Part shown: positions 17,223 through 25,819 of the stretch, in pieces
How positions within the stretch are numbered: the first letter of the stretch is position 1
How the letters are laid out: each line of letters begins with the position of its first letter
From: Pseudoteredinibacter isoporae_A
Lineage (GTDB): Bacteria; Pseudomonadota; Gammaproteobacteria; Pseudomonadales; Cellvibrionaceae
DNA: 64,000 nt
NCBI RefSeq assembly: GCF_040372805.1
Contig: NZ_BAABWJ010000008.1
Location: 1 to 64,000, forward strand
Direction: 5' to 3'
Translations under genes and position numbers: made by a program
Notes under the pieces: generated by a model
Seen by the model: only the letters and a program-made list of their open reading frames with translations
Told to the model about the DNA's origin: nothing
Database searches by the model: none

Positions 17223-18269
17223 TTAGAGCGTGAAAGCAATACCGTGATCGGCACTGAGTTCAATTGGCAGCTGTTCACCCAATTCGCAATCTATGTGGCT
17301 ACCAAGTGCCGCTTCGACCGTGCTGCCTGTAGGTAGGCGCAGGGTGTATAGGTTAGCGGTACCGGTAAAGACTTTGTGAATGACTTCTGCTGGTTGGCCC
17401 TGATTCTTATTGGAGACAATATCATCCGGACGAAGCAATACATCGACTCGGGTACCACTGGGTTCGTTTAGGTTGCAGGGTACGGGACCCAGTTCCGTAT
17501 CGATGTGCCCGGAATCATTGATGATGCCGGGCACAAAAGCTCCACGCCCAATAAAATTGGCGACAAAGCGGGTTTGAGGTTGATGGTACAGCTCGTAGGG
17601 GCTGGCCCACTGCTCGATTTTCCCTTGGTATACCACACCAATATGATCAGCAAACGCGAAGGCCTCCTCTTGATCATGGGTGACCAGGATGGCGGTGGTG
17701 CCTTGTTGCTTTAATATCTCCCGAACTTCCAGGGCAAGTTTTCGCCTCAATTCCACATCAAGATTAGAAAAGGGTTCATCAAGGAGCAACAGCTGGGGCT
17801 TCGGTGCCAGAGCTCGGGCCAGAGCAACGCGTTGTTGTTGACCGCCGGACAGCTCATGGGGGTAGCGTTCTGCCAGGCCGTGCAAGCTCACCAGTTCCAG
17901 CAGTCGATGCAGTTCGCCATCTTTGTACTGCTGACTTTCCCCGTTTAACCCAAAGCTGATGTTTTCGGCCACGGTCAGGTGGGGGAACAAGGCGTAGTCT
18001 TGAAACACCATGCCGATCTCACGTTTTTCCGGTGCCAGACTGTGGCCTGCTGTACTGATCTGTCGACCTGCAAGATTGATCTGACCTTCTGCTAGCGGGT
18101 GGAAGCCTGCGATGCTGCGTAAAACTGTGGTTTTGCCGCAGCCACTGGGTCCGAGCAGGCAGGCGATATCACCTTCTTGCATGGCAAATGAAAACCCGTC
18201 TACAACGGGTTTGTCGTGATGACCATTATAAAAACAGCGTAATTCGTCAACGTGTAGATGTTTGCTCAA
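17223..18269 (-). CDS. ABC transporter ATP-binding protein, FbpC-like
   Basis: About 348 residues from TTG 18269 (SKHLHVDELRC), which has GGGACA just upstream; TTG 18299 would add 10 residues. Walker A is GPSGCGKTT, the Q-loop region EIGMVFQDYALFPHLTV, signature LSGGQQQRVALARAL, Walker B LLLLDEPFSNLD, and H-loop TAILVTHDQEEAFAFAD. A C-terminal TOBE-like domain (about residues 240-348) places it in the CUT/FbpC group that energises ferric iron, sulfate or polyamine uptake. No permease or binding-protein gene is adjacent; the neighbours are argF and the nrdA upstream region. It is therefore an orphan ATPase in this window, and its substrate is uncertain. Confidence 0.85.
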   Translation of the reverse strand: MSKHLHVDELRCFYNGHHDKPVVDGFSFAMQEGDIACLLGPSGCGKTTVLRSIAGFHPLAEGQINLAGRQISTAGHSLAPEKREIGMVFQDYALFPHLTVAENISFGLNGESQQYKDGELHRLLELVSLHGLAERYPHELSGGQQQRVALARALAPKPQLLLLDEPFSNLDVELRRKLALEVREILKQQGTTAILVTHDQEEAFAFADHIGVVYQGKIEQWASPYELYHQPQTRFVANFIGRGAFVPGIINDSGHIDTELGPVPCNLNEPSGTRVDVLLRPDDIVSNKNQGQPAEVIHKVFTGTANLYTLRLPTGSTVEAALGSHIDCELGEQLPIELSADHGIAFTL

Positions 18270-18409
18270 GGTGTGTCCCAAAAGGTGTGGTCGTTTCAAC
18301 CTGACAGAGGCCGCCGATTATAGACCGATTTTTCTATGGGCTAAACTCGGATGTGTGTGAAGAGGATTGGCAGAGGAGTTGTTGTCCTCTGCCAGGGAAA
18401 CATTGCTTG

Positions 18410-19318
18410 CTAGCGTTGTGCCAGAAGGAATTCCATCAATGCTTTTTGAGCGTGTAGGCGGTTTTCAGCTTCATCCCAGACGACGGAGTCTTCGCGGTCA
18501 AGAATGGTGTTGCTGACTTCCAGGCCTCGATAGGCGGGCAAACAGTGCATCATCAAGGCGTCGTTGTTGGCCATGCTCATCAACGCTTCATTGACCTGAT
18601 AGCCGGCGAATGCTTGTTCACGGGCGAGCTTCTCCTCTTCCTGGCCCATGGAAGCCCAAGTGTCGGTGACAACGAGATCGCTGCCTTTTACCGCTTGCTG
18701 TGGATCTCGGAACAACTCAACACGTTCCTGATTAGCTTGCATCAGCTCATGATCAGGCTCATAGCCTTCCGGGCAGGCAATGTTCAGCTTGAAATCAAAC
18801 TGGCGGGCTGCATTGATGTAGGACTGACACATATTATTCCCGTCCCCAATCCAGCTGACGGTTTTGCCACTGATATCACCACGATGCTCCCAGTACGTTT
18901 GCATGTCGGCGAGCAACTGGCAGGGATGGTAACTGTCGGTCAGTGCATTAATGACCGGTACCGTCGAATTTTCTGCAAATGTTTCAACCGTTTCATGGCC
19001 AAAAGTTCGAATCATCACAATGTCGACCATGCGGGACAACACTCTGGCTGAATCAGCAATGGGTTCTCCGCGGCCGAGCTGAGTATCGTTGGATGACAAA
19101 AACAGGGCGCTTCCGCCCAGCTGGGCCATACCAGCCTCAAAGGACACTCGGGTTCGTGTGGATGACTTTTCAAAGATCATTCCCAGGACTTTTCCTGGTA
19201 GAGTTTCTTCCGAAACGTCTTGCTTGCGCAGGGCCTTCAATTCCACGGCGCGTTCGATAACTTGCTTTAGCTCAGCTGGGCTAAGATCCAAAAGCGTTAA
19301 AAAATGTCTTGGCTTCAT
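18410..19318 (-). CDS. argF: Ornithine carbamoyltransferase
   Basis: Makes citrulline from ornithine and carbamoyl phosphate in arginine synthesis. 302 residues, the usual size of the anabolic enzyme. Carbamoyl-phosphate motif SSTRTRVSFEAGM (near residue 52), HPCQLLADMQT, the DTWASMGQEEE segment and ornithine-binding MHCLPAYRG near the C-terminus are all intact. It is 24 bp downstream of argD on the same strand, so the two are very likely an operon. GAGAGACATCACC precedes the ATG. Confidence 0.97.
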   Translation of the reverse strand: MKPRHFLTLLDLSPAELKQVIERAVELKALRKQDVSEETLPGKVLGMIFEKSSTRTRVSFEAGMAQLGGSALFLSSNDTQLGRGEPIADSARVLSRMVDIVMIRTFGHETVETFAENSTVPVINALTDSYHPCQLLADMQTYWEHRGDISGKTVSWIGDGNNMCQSYINAARQFDFKLNIACPEGYEPDHELMQANQERVELFRDPQQAVKGSDLVVTDTWASMGQEEEKLAREQAFAGYQVNEALMSMANNDALMMHCLPAYRGLEVSNTILDREDSVVWDEAENRLHAQKALMEFLLAQR

Positions 19319-19342
19319 GGTGATGTCTCTCCGCTGTGACCT

Positions 19343-20509
19343 CTACTGGAGGCCACGTACTAATTCGCTGACCGTGCTGATGATTTGCTCGATTTGCGCT
19401 TCGTTAATAATAAGGGGCGGTAGCAACCGAACGGTGTTGCCTGCAGTTACATTGATGATCAAACCTTTTTGCCAGGCTTGCTCGACCAGTTGAGTGCAAC
19501 TTTGATTGAGTTCAATGCCGACCATCAAACCTTTGCCTCGGATGTCTTTGACTCCTTCACAGCCTTTGAGTGATTGCTTGAGTCCCTCAAGCAGCTGTTG
19601 GCTTCTGGCATTGACGTTATCGAGTAGACGGTCAGTTCGCAGTTCGGTAACCGTGGCCAGTGCTGTAGCGCAGACCAGAGGATTGCCACCGTAGGTAGAG
19701 CCGTGGGTGCCGGCCTGCAGCAGTTCTGCCGCGACACCGGAAGCAAGGCAGGCTCCAATCGGTACACCGTTGCCTAGGCCTTTCGCTGTGGTCAATACAT
19801 CTGGGCGAATGTCGCTGTGCTGGAAAGCGAAATAGCGACCGGTGCGCGCGTTCCCTGTCTGAATTTCATCGAGCATCAGCAGGCAATCGTGCTGATCACA
19901 GACCTGTCGTAGCTGGGACAGATAATCGGCATCGGGTACCCGTACGCCACCTTCACCTTGTACCGGCTCAACCAAAACCGCGACCACATTTCCCTGTTGA
20001 CATTGCTCCGCAACAGCAGCGGCGTCGTTATAGGGTACATGCTTAAAGCCTTCTACCAGAGGAGCAAAGCCCTGTCTTACCTTAGGATTGCCGGTGGCAG
20101 ACAGGGTAGCCATGGTACGACCGTGGAAGCTGCCTTCGGTGACGATCACAACAGGGTTCGCAATGTCTTTTTTTCGGGCATACAGTCGCGAGATTTTGAT
20201 CGCGGCCTCGTTGGCTTCGGCGCCGGAATTGGAAAAGAAGGCCTTTTCCATTCCACTGATATCACAGAGTGCTTGTGCCAGTTTTTGTTGCTTTTCAATA
20301 TTGAACAGATTTGAAGTGTGCAACAGGGTTTGCGCTTGCTGGGTAATCGCTTGGGTGACCTGGGGGTGACAGTGCCCCAGCCCACACACAGCAATGCCAC
20401 TGAGGGCATCCAGGTAGGTTTGTCCGGTATCGTCGAAGAGGTAACAGCCTTCGCCCCGGTTTAAACTATGGCTGCGCTCGCCATAGTTATTCATCAAATG
20501 TTGGCTCAT
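19343..20509 (-). CDS. argD: Acetylornithine aminotransferase (class III PLP enzyme)
   Basis: 388 residues. Transfers an amino group to N-acetylglutamate semialdehyde in arginine synthesis; many homologues also act as succinyldiaminopimelate aminotransferase. PLP features are SNSGAEANEAAIKISR, LMLDEIQTGNARTGR and the Schiff-base lysine in TTAKGLGNGVPIGA. The N-terminus (MSQHLMNNYGERSHSLNRGEGCYLFDDTG) matches ArgD/AstC proteins. It is cotranscribed with argF, which favours the biosynthetic role. Confidence 0.93.
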   Translation of the reverse strand: MSQHLMNNYGERSHSLNRGEGCYLFDDTGQTYLDALSGIAVCGLGHCHPQVTQAITQQAQTLLHTSNLFNIEKQQKLAQALCDISGMEKAFFSNSGAEANEAAIKISRLYARKKDIANPVVIVTEGSFHGRTMATLSATGNPKVRQGFAPLVEGFKHVPYNDAAAVAEQCQQGNVVAVLVEPVQGEGGVRVPDADYLSQLRQVCDQHDCLLMLDEIQTGNARTGRYFAFQHSDIRPDVLTTAKGLGNGVPIGACLASGVAAELLQAGTHGSTYGGNPLVCATALATVTELRTDRLLDNVNARSQQLLEGLKQSLKGCEGVKDIRGKGLMVGIELNQSCTQLVEQAWQKGLIINVTAGNTVRLLPPLIINEAQIEQIISTVSELVRGLQ

Positions 20510-20801
20510 GGTAGTAACTACTTGCTATGTTGCGCGAATGTTGTTGTTTTCAATGTTATATAAGCTGCCTAAAGCAGAATGACCAGCAATTCGCTGGCCA
20601 AGCCCTCCATCATAAAGGAAAGGCTATGTCAGCAAAAGGATTGAAATAACTGGTTTGTAGGGGGAGCTTTCAGGTAGAATACCGCAGCTTAGAGCTGGGG
20701 TATTACCCATGACCGTTCGTGCGATCGACCTAGTCCTGATTGGGACTCGCAGAGGGGACTCCAGCCGCATTACAACTAGACAGCGTTAAAAAGGTTAGCC
20801 C

Positions 20802-21134
20802 ATGGATATTTTGGATACCATCAAACAGCAAATTGAAGAGAATACCGTACTGCTCTACATGAAGGGCTCTCCGAATGCACCTCAATGCGGATTTTCCATG
20901 AGAACCTCTCAGGCCGTTATGGCTTGCGGTCAGCGCTTCGCTTATGTTGATGTGTTGTCGAACCCGGAAATTCGCGAAAACCTGCCAAAGTACGCCCAGT
21001 GGCCAACGTTTCCCCAGTTGTGGGTGAATGGTGAGTTGATTGGTGGTTGTGACATCGTCACTGAAATGCACGACAACGGTGAGCTTAAACCCTTGTTGGA
21101 AGAAGCGGTTGCAGCTAATGGCGAGGACAGCTGA
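20802..21134 (+). CDS. grxD: Monothiol glutaredoxin, Grx4 family
   Basis: 110 residues. The monothiol CGFS active site occurs in KGSPNAPQCGFSMRTSQAV (Cys near residue 29). The glutathione-binding WPTFPQLWVNGELIGGCDIV region is also intact. Grx4 proteins bind a [2Fe-2S] cluster with glutathione and serve iron-sulfur cluster delivery and iron sensing. It starts with MDILDTIKQQIEENTVLLYMK. An intrinsic terminator follows at 21171-21192. Proximity to bfr and bfd makes an iron-homeostasis neighbourhood. Confidence 0.96.
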   Translation: MDILDTIKQQIEENTVLLYMKGSPNAPQCGFSMRTSQAVMACGQRFAYVDVLSNPEIRENLPKYAQWPTFPQLWVNGELIGGCDIVTEMHDNGELKPLLEEAVAANGEDS

Positions 21135-21170
21135 TACGCTTCTATATGCGAGACATAAAGATAAACTGAA

Positions 21171-21192
21171 AAGCCGGCCATTGCGCCGGCTT
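21171..21192 (+). terminator. Rho-independent terminator after grxD
   Basis: AAGCCGGC (21171-21178) pairs with GCCGGCTT (21185-21192) and runs into TTTTTTGTTTTT. Confidence 0.9.
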
Positions 21193-21375
21193 TTTTGTTT
21201 TTATCAAGTGTCTAACGAATTTTGGTGGTGTTGCCTGATTTAATAATTAGGACTAACTACCAAGGTATTGTTTATCCCTTTTGCTGATGTATGATGTTTG
21301 CCTTGTTCATACTGAACAATACAAGAAAGTGCCTGAGGTGCGGGCGCTAATATATGCTGTCATTAGGAGGAAGGT

Positions 21376-21729
21376 ATGGAATATTTTATGGATGCCATTA
21401 AGCGATATGCTGATTTTAGCGGTCGTGCAAGGCGTAAGCAGTACTGGATGTATATTCTGTTTTACATTATTTTTTCAATCGTAGTGTCGATTGTTGATAG
21501 TATTCTTGGTACAGCCTTTTTAGGGGCTATCTACGGTTTGGCCTTATTGGTTCCTTCTTTGGCGATAGGTGCACGCCGTCTGCATGACACTGGCCGCTCG
21601 GGTTGGTGGCAATTGCTTTACTTAATCCCGTTGATTGGTTTGATCGTCATGATTGTATTCCTGGTTCAGGATAGCCATCCGGACAATGAGTACGGCCCAA
21701 ACCCAAAAGCGGGTGAAGCGGCAGCTTAA
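21376..21729 (+). CDS. DUF805 family inner-membrane protein
   Basis: 117 residues, preceded by a very strong ribosome site (TAGGAGGAAGG). It has the DUF805 layout: an aromatic N-terminus with FSGRARRKQYW, two membrane helices (about residues 26-48 and 52-66), the conserved ARRLHDTGRSGWWQLL segment, a third helix (LIPLIGLIVMIVFLV), and the C-terminal QDSHPDNEYGPNPK. Function of the family is unknown. It stands alone between two terminators that share the same GCCGGC core. Confidence 0.9.
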   Translation: MEYFMDAIKRYADFSGRARRKQYWMYILFYIIFSIVVSIVDSILGTAFLGAIYGLALLVPSLAIGARRLHDTGRSGWWQLLYLIPLIGLIVMIVFLVQDSHPDNEYGPNPKAGEAAA

Positions 21730-21751
21730 TCCTTTCGGATTACTGTTAAAT

Positions 21752-21779
21752 AAAAAAGCCGGCGTTTGCCGGCTTTTTT
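21752..21779. terminator. Bidirectional terminator after the DUF805 gene
   Basis: AAAAAAGCCGGC (21752-21763) pairs with GCCGGCTTTTTT (21768-21779) around a GTTT loop. It lies between convergent genes and can serve both. Confidence 0.9.
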
Positions 21780-21790
21780 ATGTCAGCAAG

Positions 21791-22423
21791 TCAGTGTCTA
21801 TTCTTTTCATTCATCGACTCATCTAACCAGCTGCGGATAATAAAAGCGCCACGAATATCTCCGGCCCGATAACCTTGAGCCTGATCGTTTGGGTAGAGTG
21901 TCTTGAGAGTATCTAGAACTTCTGGGCTGAGTTGTTCGCCGTGGCAGTTTAAGCACAGGCCCTGAGTCGGGATAGGGCTCATGTATTCCAAAGCATAACG
22001 ACCATTCAGATTAACGAACCGATAACGATAAGCGGGTTTGTGTCCTAGAGACGAGCTCTGATCAAAATCACGCAGCTGGATTTCTTGCCAGGGCGTCGCT
22101 TGATTGTTGGGGTTTCGGATTTTTAAGGACGTTCTGCCAGCACTGATAAGCTTCGATGGGTGTTGTTTTTGCAGGCGTGCAGAGATGTTCGGTGCAACGA
22201 TTCGACACTGCTCAATGCCTCCGGATAACCCTCCATGCTTGATCGCATCCATCAATGTTTGCTTTAAACTGCTCGCAAGTTGTTTACTGACGGATTGGCT
22301 GAATTGAAGTTCTTCTTGCAGTTGATCTTCACTGAATTCGAGCTTGATCGGAGCAGGGCTGTGGGCTCCGATATGCAAGCTGAGGCAGAGCGACAGGCTG
22401 CCAATGCTGATTTGGCGAATCAT
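21791..22423 (-). CDS. DUF3365 (Tll0287-like) c-type haem protein
   Basis: 210 residues with an N-terminal signal-like hydrophobic stretch (ISIGSLSLCLSLHIGA). It has a Tll0287-like domain with a CLNCH (CXXCH) haem c attachment site near residue 155 and the preceding ALEYMSPIPTQGLC. The C-terminal YRAGDIRGAFII segment is typical of DUF3365. It is probably a periplasmic haem-binding sensor or redox protein; the family often occurs fused to signalling domains. A perfect palindrome sits in its upstream region. Function is not established. Confidence 0.85.
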   Translation of the reverse strand: MIRQISIGSLSLCLSLHIGAHSPAPIKLEFSEDQLQEELQFSQSVSKQLASSLKQTLMDAIKHGGLSGGIEQCRIVAPNISARLQKQHPSKLISAGRTSLKIRNPNNQATPWQEIQLRDFDQSSSLGHKPAYRYRFVNLNGRYALEYMSPIPTQGLCLNCHGEQLSPEVLDTLKTLYPNDQAQGYRAGDIRGAFIIRSWLDESMNEKNRH

Positions 22424-22448
22424 GGGTGTATTCCTTTAACTCATTAAA

Positions 22449-22470
22449 TTAGTATATTCTAATATACTAA
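22449..22470. promoter_or_regulatory. Palindromic operator candidate upstream of the DUF3365 gene
   Basis: TTAGTATATT (22449-22458) and AATATACTAA (22461-22470) form perfect 10-bp arms with a 2-bp centre, 26 bp before the minus-strand start. The form fits a homodimeric repressor such as an ArsR-family protein. Confidence 0.55.
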
Positions 22471-22502
22471 GCCTTATATTAAAAGGAGATGCTCGTCTGT
22501 AC

Positions 22503-24335
22503 TTATTTGGCTAGTTTAAAAACGGTAGGGCGTTTGGCGCTTTGTTCAAGCAGGGCCACAAACTCTTCTTCCGGCAGTGGCCGGCTCAATAAATAACCTT
22601 GGATCATCTGGCAGCTGTGTTGGCTCAACCATTGCAATTGCTGGGTTTCTTCGACACCTTCGGCGACCAATTGAAGTTGAAGCTTTTGGGCAAGGTCGAC
22701 AATAAATTCGGTTACGGTTGGATTTTCCAACAGTTTGTCGACAAAAATTTTGTCTATTTTCAGTGTGTCCAAAGGCAGGTCTTCCAGCTGCCCCAGATTT
22801 GAGAAGCCAGTACCAAAATCATCCATGGCGATAGAAATGCCCATACCTCGTAACACTTGCAATTGATTTTTAATGTCTTCCCCGTGAGCCAGATAGCTTT
22901 CTGTGATCTCGATTTCAATTAGCTTAGGGTCGAGATTATTTTCACTGATGATGTCCTGCACCATATGCTGCAATGACACGCCATTTAACAGGCTGGTGGG
23001 AGAAAAGTTCGCAGCAATTTTAATCGGGATGCCTTTTTCCTGCATGCGTTTTCCAAGTAGCCAGGACTTCTCCATTATGACACGGTCCAGATCGGCAATC
23101 AGCTTGCACTCTTCAGCAAGTTTAATAAATTCGAAGGGGGAAATGTTTTCGCCTCGGTATTGCCAGCGGGCGAGCGCCTCAGCGCCGACGATATGATCTG
23201 GTTGTTTACAATCGTATTTGGGTTGAAAGTGAACCTGCAGAGTTTTGTCGGTGATTGCTTGGCGCAACCCTTGTTCCAGATCGTTACGTCGATTGACACT
23301 TTCTAAAATGGCATCGTTAATAAATGTGTGACTGAGTTGTTCTGATACCGCAAACTGTAATGCCGCCGATGCGGATTGCAGGCATTGACTAAAACTGTCT
23401 TTAGCGGCTTCGTTGAAGACCAGGCCGCAGTGAATACCCATGCTGACGTTATGCTTGTCAATGGATTCAATGCTGCGAATGTTTTCTTCCAGAGTCTTTA
23501 TTAATTCGCTTAACTCTTCTTCTTCGCGTTCTGTAACGATGACAAATTCTTTTGCAAAGTTGCGTCCCAGAAAATCCTCAATGCCCACGGTGGATAGCAT
23601 TTTTCGGCTGGCAATCCAAATTGCGCTGTCTCCCGCAGCAAAACCGTAAGTATCGTTAATTTGTTTAATACCATTCAGGGTAAAGAGTATCAGGTAGTAA
23701 CTTTGTCCGCGGGCAGCCAGCGCGGCGGCGTGTTCATTGAGGCAGCGGCGGTTGGGCAGTTGTGACAATGGATCGCTGTTGGCTTGCACATAAAGCTTTC
23801 GGTTAAGTGCGTAAAGAGCGACGGCGCTAAGACTCAAGCTCAGTAAGAGATAAGCGATGAGATGAAAAATGATGAGATCCGCGTGTAAACCCGAGAGACC
23901 TACAGTCAGTAAAAAAAGTGCCGGTGCCCAGTGATACTCACTACGGCATTGCTTCGTAAGAATGGTCAGTGCAATACCGCTCATTGTGAGAGCAATGACG
24001 TAGGGCGTCCAACTCTCAGGGCTGAAAGCCAAGATCAAGGTGATTGTGGCGATTAAAATGACGGTTTTGGTTGTGTCGATGTACTTACGGTTTTGTAGAT
24101 AGCTGGCGGCCAGGCAACCATTGGCAAGCCCCAAGGGTAGCTGCATAAAAAATGGGGTTATTGGGTAGAGTTGCGTGAAGAAGTAACTGGCAAAACTGAC
24201 GCAAGAAGCGATCAATAGACGGCCAGATATGTCCTGTTGTTGTCGGCAGACAAGTAAAACGATCAGCAAGAGCCCGAATGCAGCCGCATTGCTTGCGTTT
24301 AAAAAGTGTTCCACCACCAGTTGATCTCCAATCAT
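22503..24335 (-). CDS. Membrane GGDEF-EAL protein, probable c-di-GMP phosphodiesterase
   Basis: 610 residues. The N-terminal 190 residues hold six to seven hydrophobic helices. A GGDEF-type domain follows (about 195-345), but the signature site reads GRNFAKEF, so cyclase activity is unlikely. The EAL domain (about 350-600) is intact: AEALARWQ, EIEITES, MDDFGTGFSNL, DTLKIDKIFVD and LVAEGVEETQQ. The protein should degrade c-di-GMP, which controls motility and biofilm, perhaps with GTP binding at the degenerate domain. A membrane-bound input signal is inferred from the helices. Start ATG 24335 is used. Confidence 0.92.
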   Translation of the reverse strand: MIGDQLVVEHFLNASNAAAFGLLLIVLLVCRQQQDISGRLLIASCVSFASYFFTQLYPITPFFMQLPLGLANGCLAASYLQNRKYIDTTKTVILIATITLILAFSPESWTPYVIALTMSGIALTILTKQCRSEYHWAPALFLLTVGLSGLHADLIIFHLIAYLLLSLSLSAVALYALNRKLYVQANSDPLSQLPNRRCLNEHAAALAARGQSYYLILFTLNGIKQINDTYGFAAGDSAIWIASRKMLSTVGIEDFLGRNFAKEFVIVTEREEEELSELIKTLEENIRSIESIDKHNVSMGIHCGLVFNEAAKDSFSQCLQSASAALQFAVSEQLSHTFINDAILESVNRRNDLEQGLRQAITDKTLQVHFQPKYDCKQPDHIVGAEALARWQYRGENISPFEFIKLAEECKLIADLDRVIMEKSWLLGKRMQEKGIPIKIAANFSPTSLLNGVSLQHMVQDIISENNLDPKLIEIEITESYLAHGEDIKNQLQVLRGMGISIAMDDFGTGFSNLGQLEDLPLDTLKIDKIFVDKLLENPTVTEFIVDLAQKLQLQLVAEGVEETQQLQWLSQHSCQMIQGYLLSRPLPEEEFVALLEQSAKRPTVFKLAK

Positions 24336-24516
24336 CGACGTAAGGAGCCGTCCTGGTTGGCTTACATCTTTTATCGTCCCTTGTCTTGAGTATAGTTAGT
24401 GATTATCTGTCTGCGATTGGGAAGACTGCAGTTGGTCGGAAAGTTGGTGTGAAGTGAGGGAGAGAATGACAAAGAGGAAGGGTACCCCCGTAGGAGAGGG
24501 CACCCTGATCAGGATA

Positions 24517-24984
24517 TTAGGATGCCTTTGACTGAATGTAATTTTGCAATCCCATTTTATCGATCAGATCCAGCTGGGTTTCCAGCCAGTCAACGTGTTC
24601 TTCTTCCTCATGGAGGATTTTTTCCAGAAGGTCACGACTGACATAGTCTTGTACGGACTCGCAGTAAGCGATTGCTTCACGCAGATCGGGGATGGCTTGT
24701 AACTCCAAGCGCATATCGCATTTCAGCATCTCTTCGGTATTCTCGCCGATCATGAGTTTTCCGAGATCTTGCAGATTGGGGATGCCTTCCAGAAACAAGA
24801 TGCGCTCGATGATGTCATCGGCGTGCTTCATCTCTTCGATGGACTCTTTATATTCGTGTTCGGCCAGCTCTTTGATGCCCCAGTCCTTAAACATGCGTGA
24901 ATGTAAAAAGTACTGATTAATGGCAATCAGTTCATTGGCCAGAACCTGGTTCAAGTGCTCAATTACTTTGCTGTCGCCTCTCAT
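24517..24984 (-). CDS. bfr: Bacterioferritin
   Basis: 155 residues. A 24-mer iron store that oxidises Fe(II) at a diiron centre and binds haem between subunits. Ferroxidase ligands are seen in the ELIAINQYFLH and EYKESIEEMKHAD segments and HEEEEHVDWLETQ. The haem-ligand methionine is in EEMKHADDIIERILFLEG (residue about 52). GGAAA-type sequence precedes ATG 24984. Its partner bfd is about 0.5 kb upstream on the same strand. Confidence 0.97.
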   Translation of the reverse strand: MRGDSKVIEHLNQVLANELIAINQYFLHSRMFKDWGIKELAEHEYKESIEEMKHADDIIERILFLEGIPNLQDLGKLMIGENTEEMLKCDMRLELQAIPDLREAIAYCESVQDYVSRDLLEKILHEEEEHVDWLETQLDLIDKMGLQNYIQSKAS

Positions 24985-25288
24985 GATGAATTTCCTGTCT
25001 TATCAAGGTTTAACACGATTTTGGTATTACACGGTTTTTGGGGTACCCATGGCGGGTAAGCCTTGCAAGTGTGGATCTCAGGTGCGGGCAAGTCAAGGGG
25101 TATTTCTTTCTAAGTGATTGATTTTAAAATAAAAATTAATGGTATTGAATATGATTATCAGGTGCTTTTAGCTTAGGGGAGTGGCTATTTCACTTTTTCC
25201 AGAGGGATTTACACGGAGTAACAGACTATCGCTTCGCCTTGAGCAAAGATGAAGAGGGTATGGATATGAAAAGAGTGGAAAGAAGAGC
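24985..25288. other. Gene-free stretch between bfd and bfr
   Basis: About 300 bp, AT-rich in its middle. It presumably holds the bfr promoter (near 25000-25050 on the minus strand). I see no clear Fur box or protein-coding frame here. Confidence 0.4.
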
Positions 25289-25498
25289 CTAACAGGCCGC
25301 GTAAAACAGGGATTCGCCGGCGTCGAGGTTACGTTGTTCAACCGTTTCCTGAACAATTTCCTTGGTCAGGATGCCACATTTACCGCACTGGGACATAACC
25401 CCTAACTGCTTGCGCACTTGGCGCACAGAGCTGGCACCTGCGCAAACCGCATCGCGGATTTGGCTATCGGTGATTCCTTTACAGAGGCATACGTACAT
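25289..25498 (-). CDS. bfd: Bacterioferritin-associated ferredoxin
   Basis: 69 residues from ATG 25498 (MYVCLCKGITD); TTG 25504 is an unlikely alternative. It carries the four [2Fe-2S] ligands as CLC near residues 4-6 and CGKC near 38-41 (QCGKCG). Bfd reduces the bacterioferritin haem to release stored iron when iron is scarce. A good Fur box lies 44-62 bp upstream. The neighbours bfr and peroxiredoxin match the Pseudomonas gene order. Confidence 0.95.
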   Translation of the reverse strand: MYVCLCKGITDSQIRDAVCAGASSVRQVRKQLGVMSQCGKCGILTKEIVQETVEQRNLDAGESLFYAAC

Positions 25499-25541
25499 GG
25501 GCAAATTCAGGGTTGTTGAACAATATGGGTGCTATGGTATT

Positions 25542-25560
25542 GTTAATGATAATGAGTGTC
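25542..25560. promoter_or_regulatory. Fur box upstream of bfd
   Basis: GTTAATGATAATGAGTGTC matches the 19-bp Fur consensus GATAATGATAATCATTATC at 15 positions. It lies just upstream of bfd, as expected for iron-repressed bfd. Confidence 0.75.
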
Positions 25561-25762
25561 AATTGAATTCGCAGCTGAAGTTGATTTTCATCAAGAATAT
25601 TGATGGGAGGCGCTATCGATACTATTAAAAAAAACAATGGGACAGGGAAAGCAGGGGGTGTATTATAGTTTTCAGCTATCACCCAATAGAGTGCTGATTG
25701 TTTTTTGCGCGAGGAGCCTCGCTGCAATCGCTTTTAATTGGTGTTGGCGCACGAGATTTTCA

Positions 25763-25786
25763 GGCTCAGCGTTTGCTGGGCCTTTT
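25763..25786 (+). terminator. Terminator-like leader hairpin before the peroxiredoxin gene
   Basis: GGCTCAGC (25763-25770) pairs with GCTGGGCC (25775-25782) through one T-G wobble, and TTTT follows. It ends 33 bp before the start codon and may attenuate transcription. Confidence 0.5.
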
Positions 25787-25819
25787 ATATACCTGTTTCT
25801 TATTTAAGGGAGAACAAAT

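Larger units (their letters stand above)
25499..25819. other. Divergent control region between bfd and the peroxiredoxin gene
   Basis: About 320 bp holding a Fur box near bfd (25542-25560), an inverted repeat GCGAGG/CCTCGC (25709-25722), and a leader hairpin with T-run (25763-25786) just before the peroxiredoxin gene. Confidence 0.55.
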
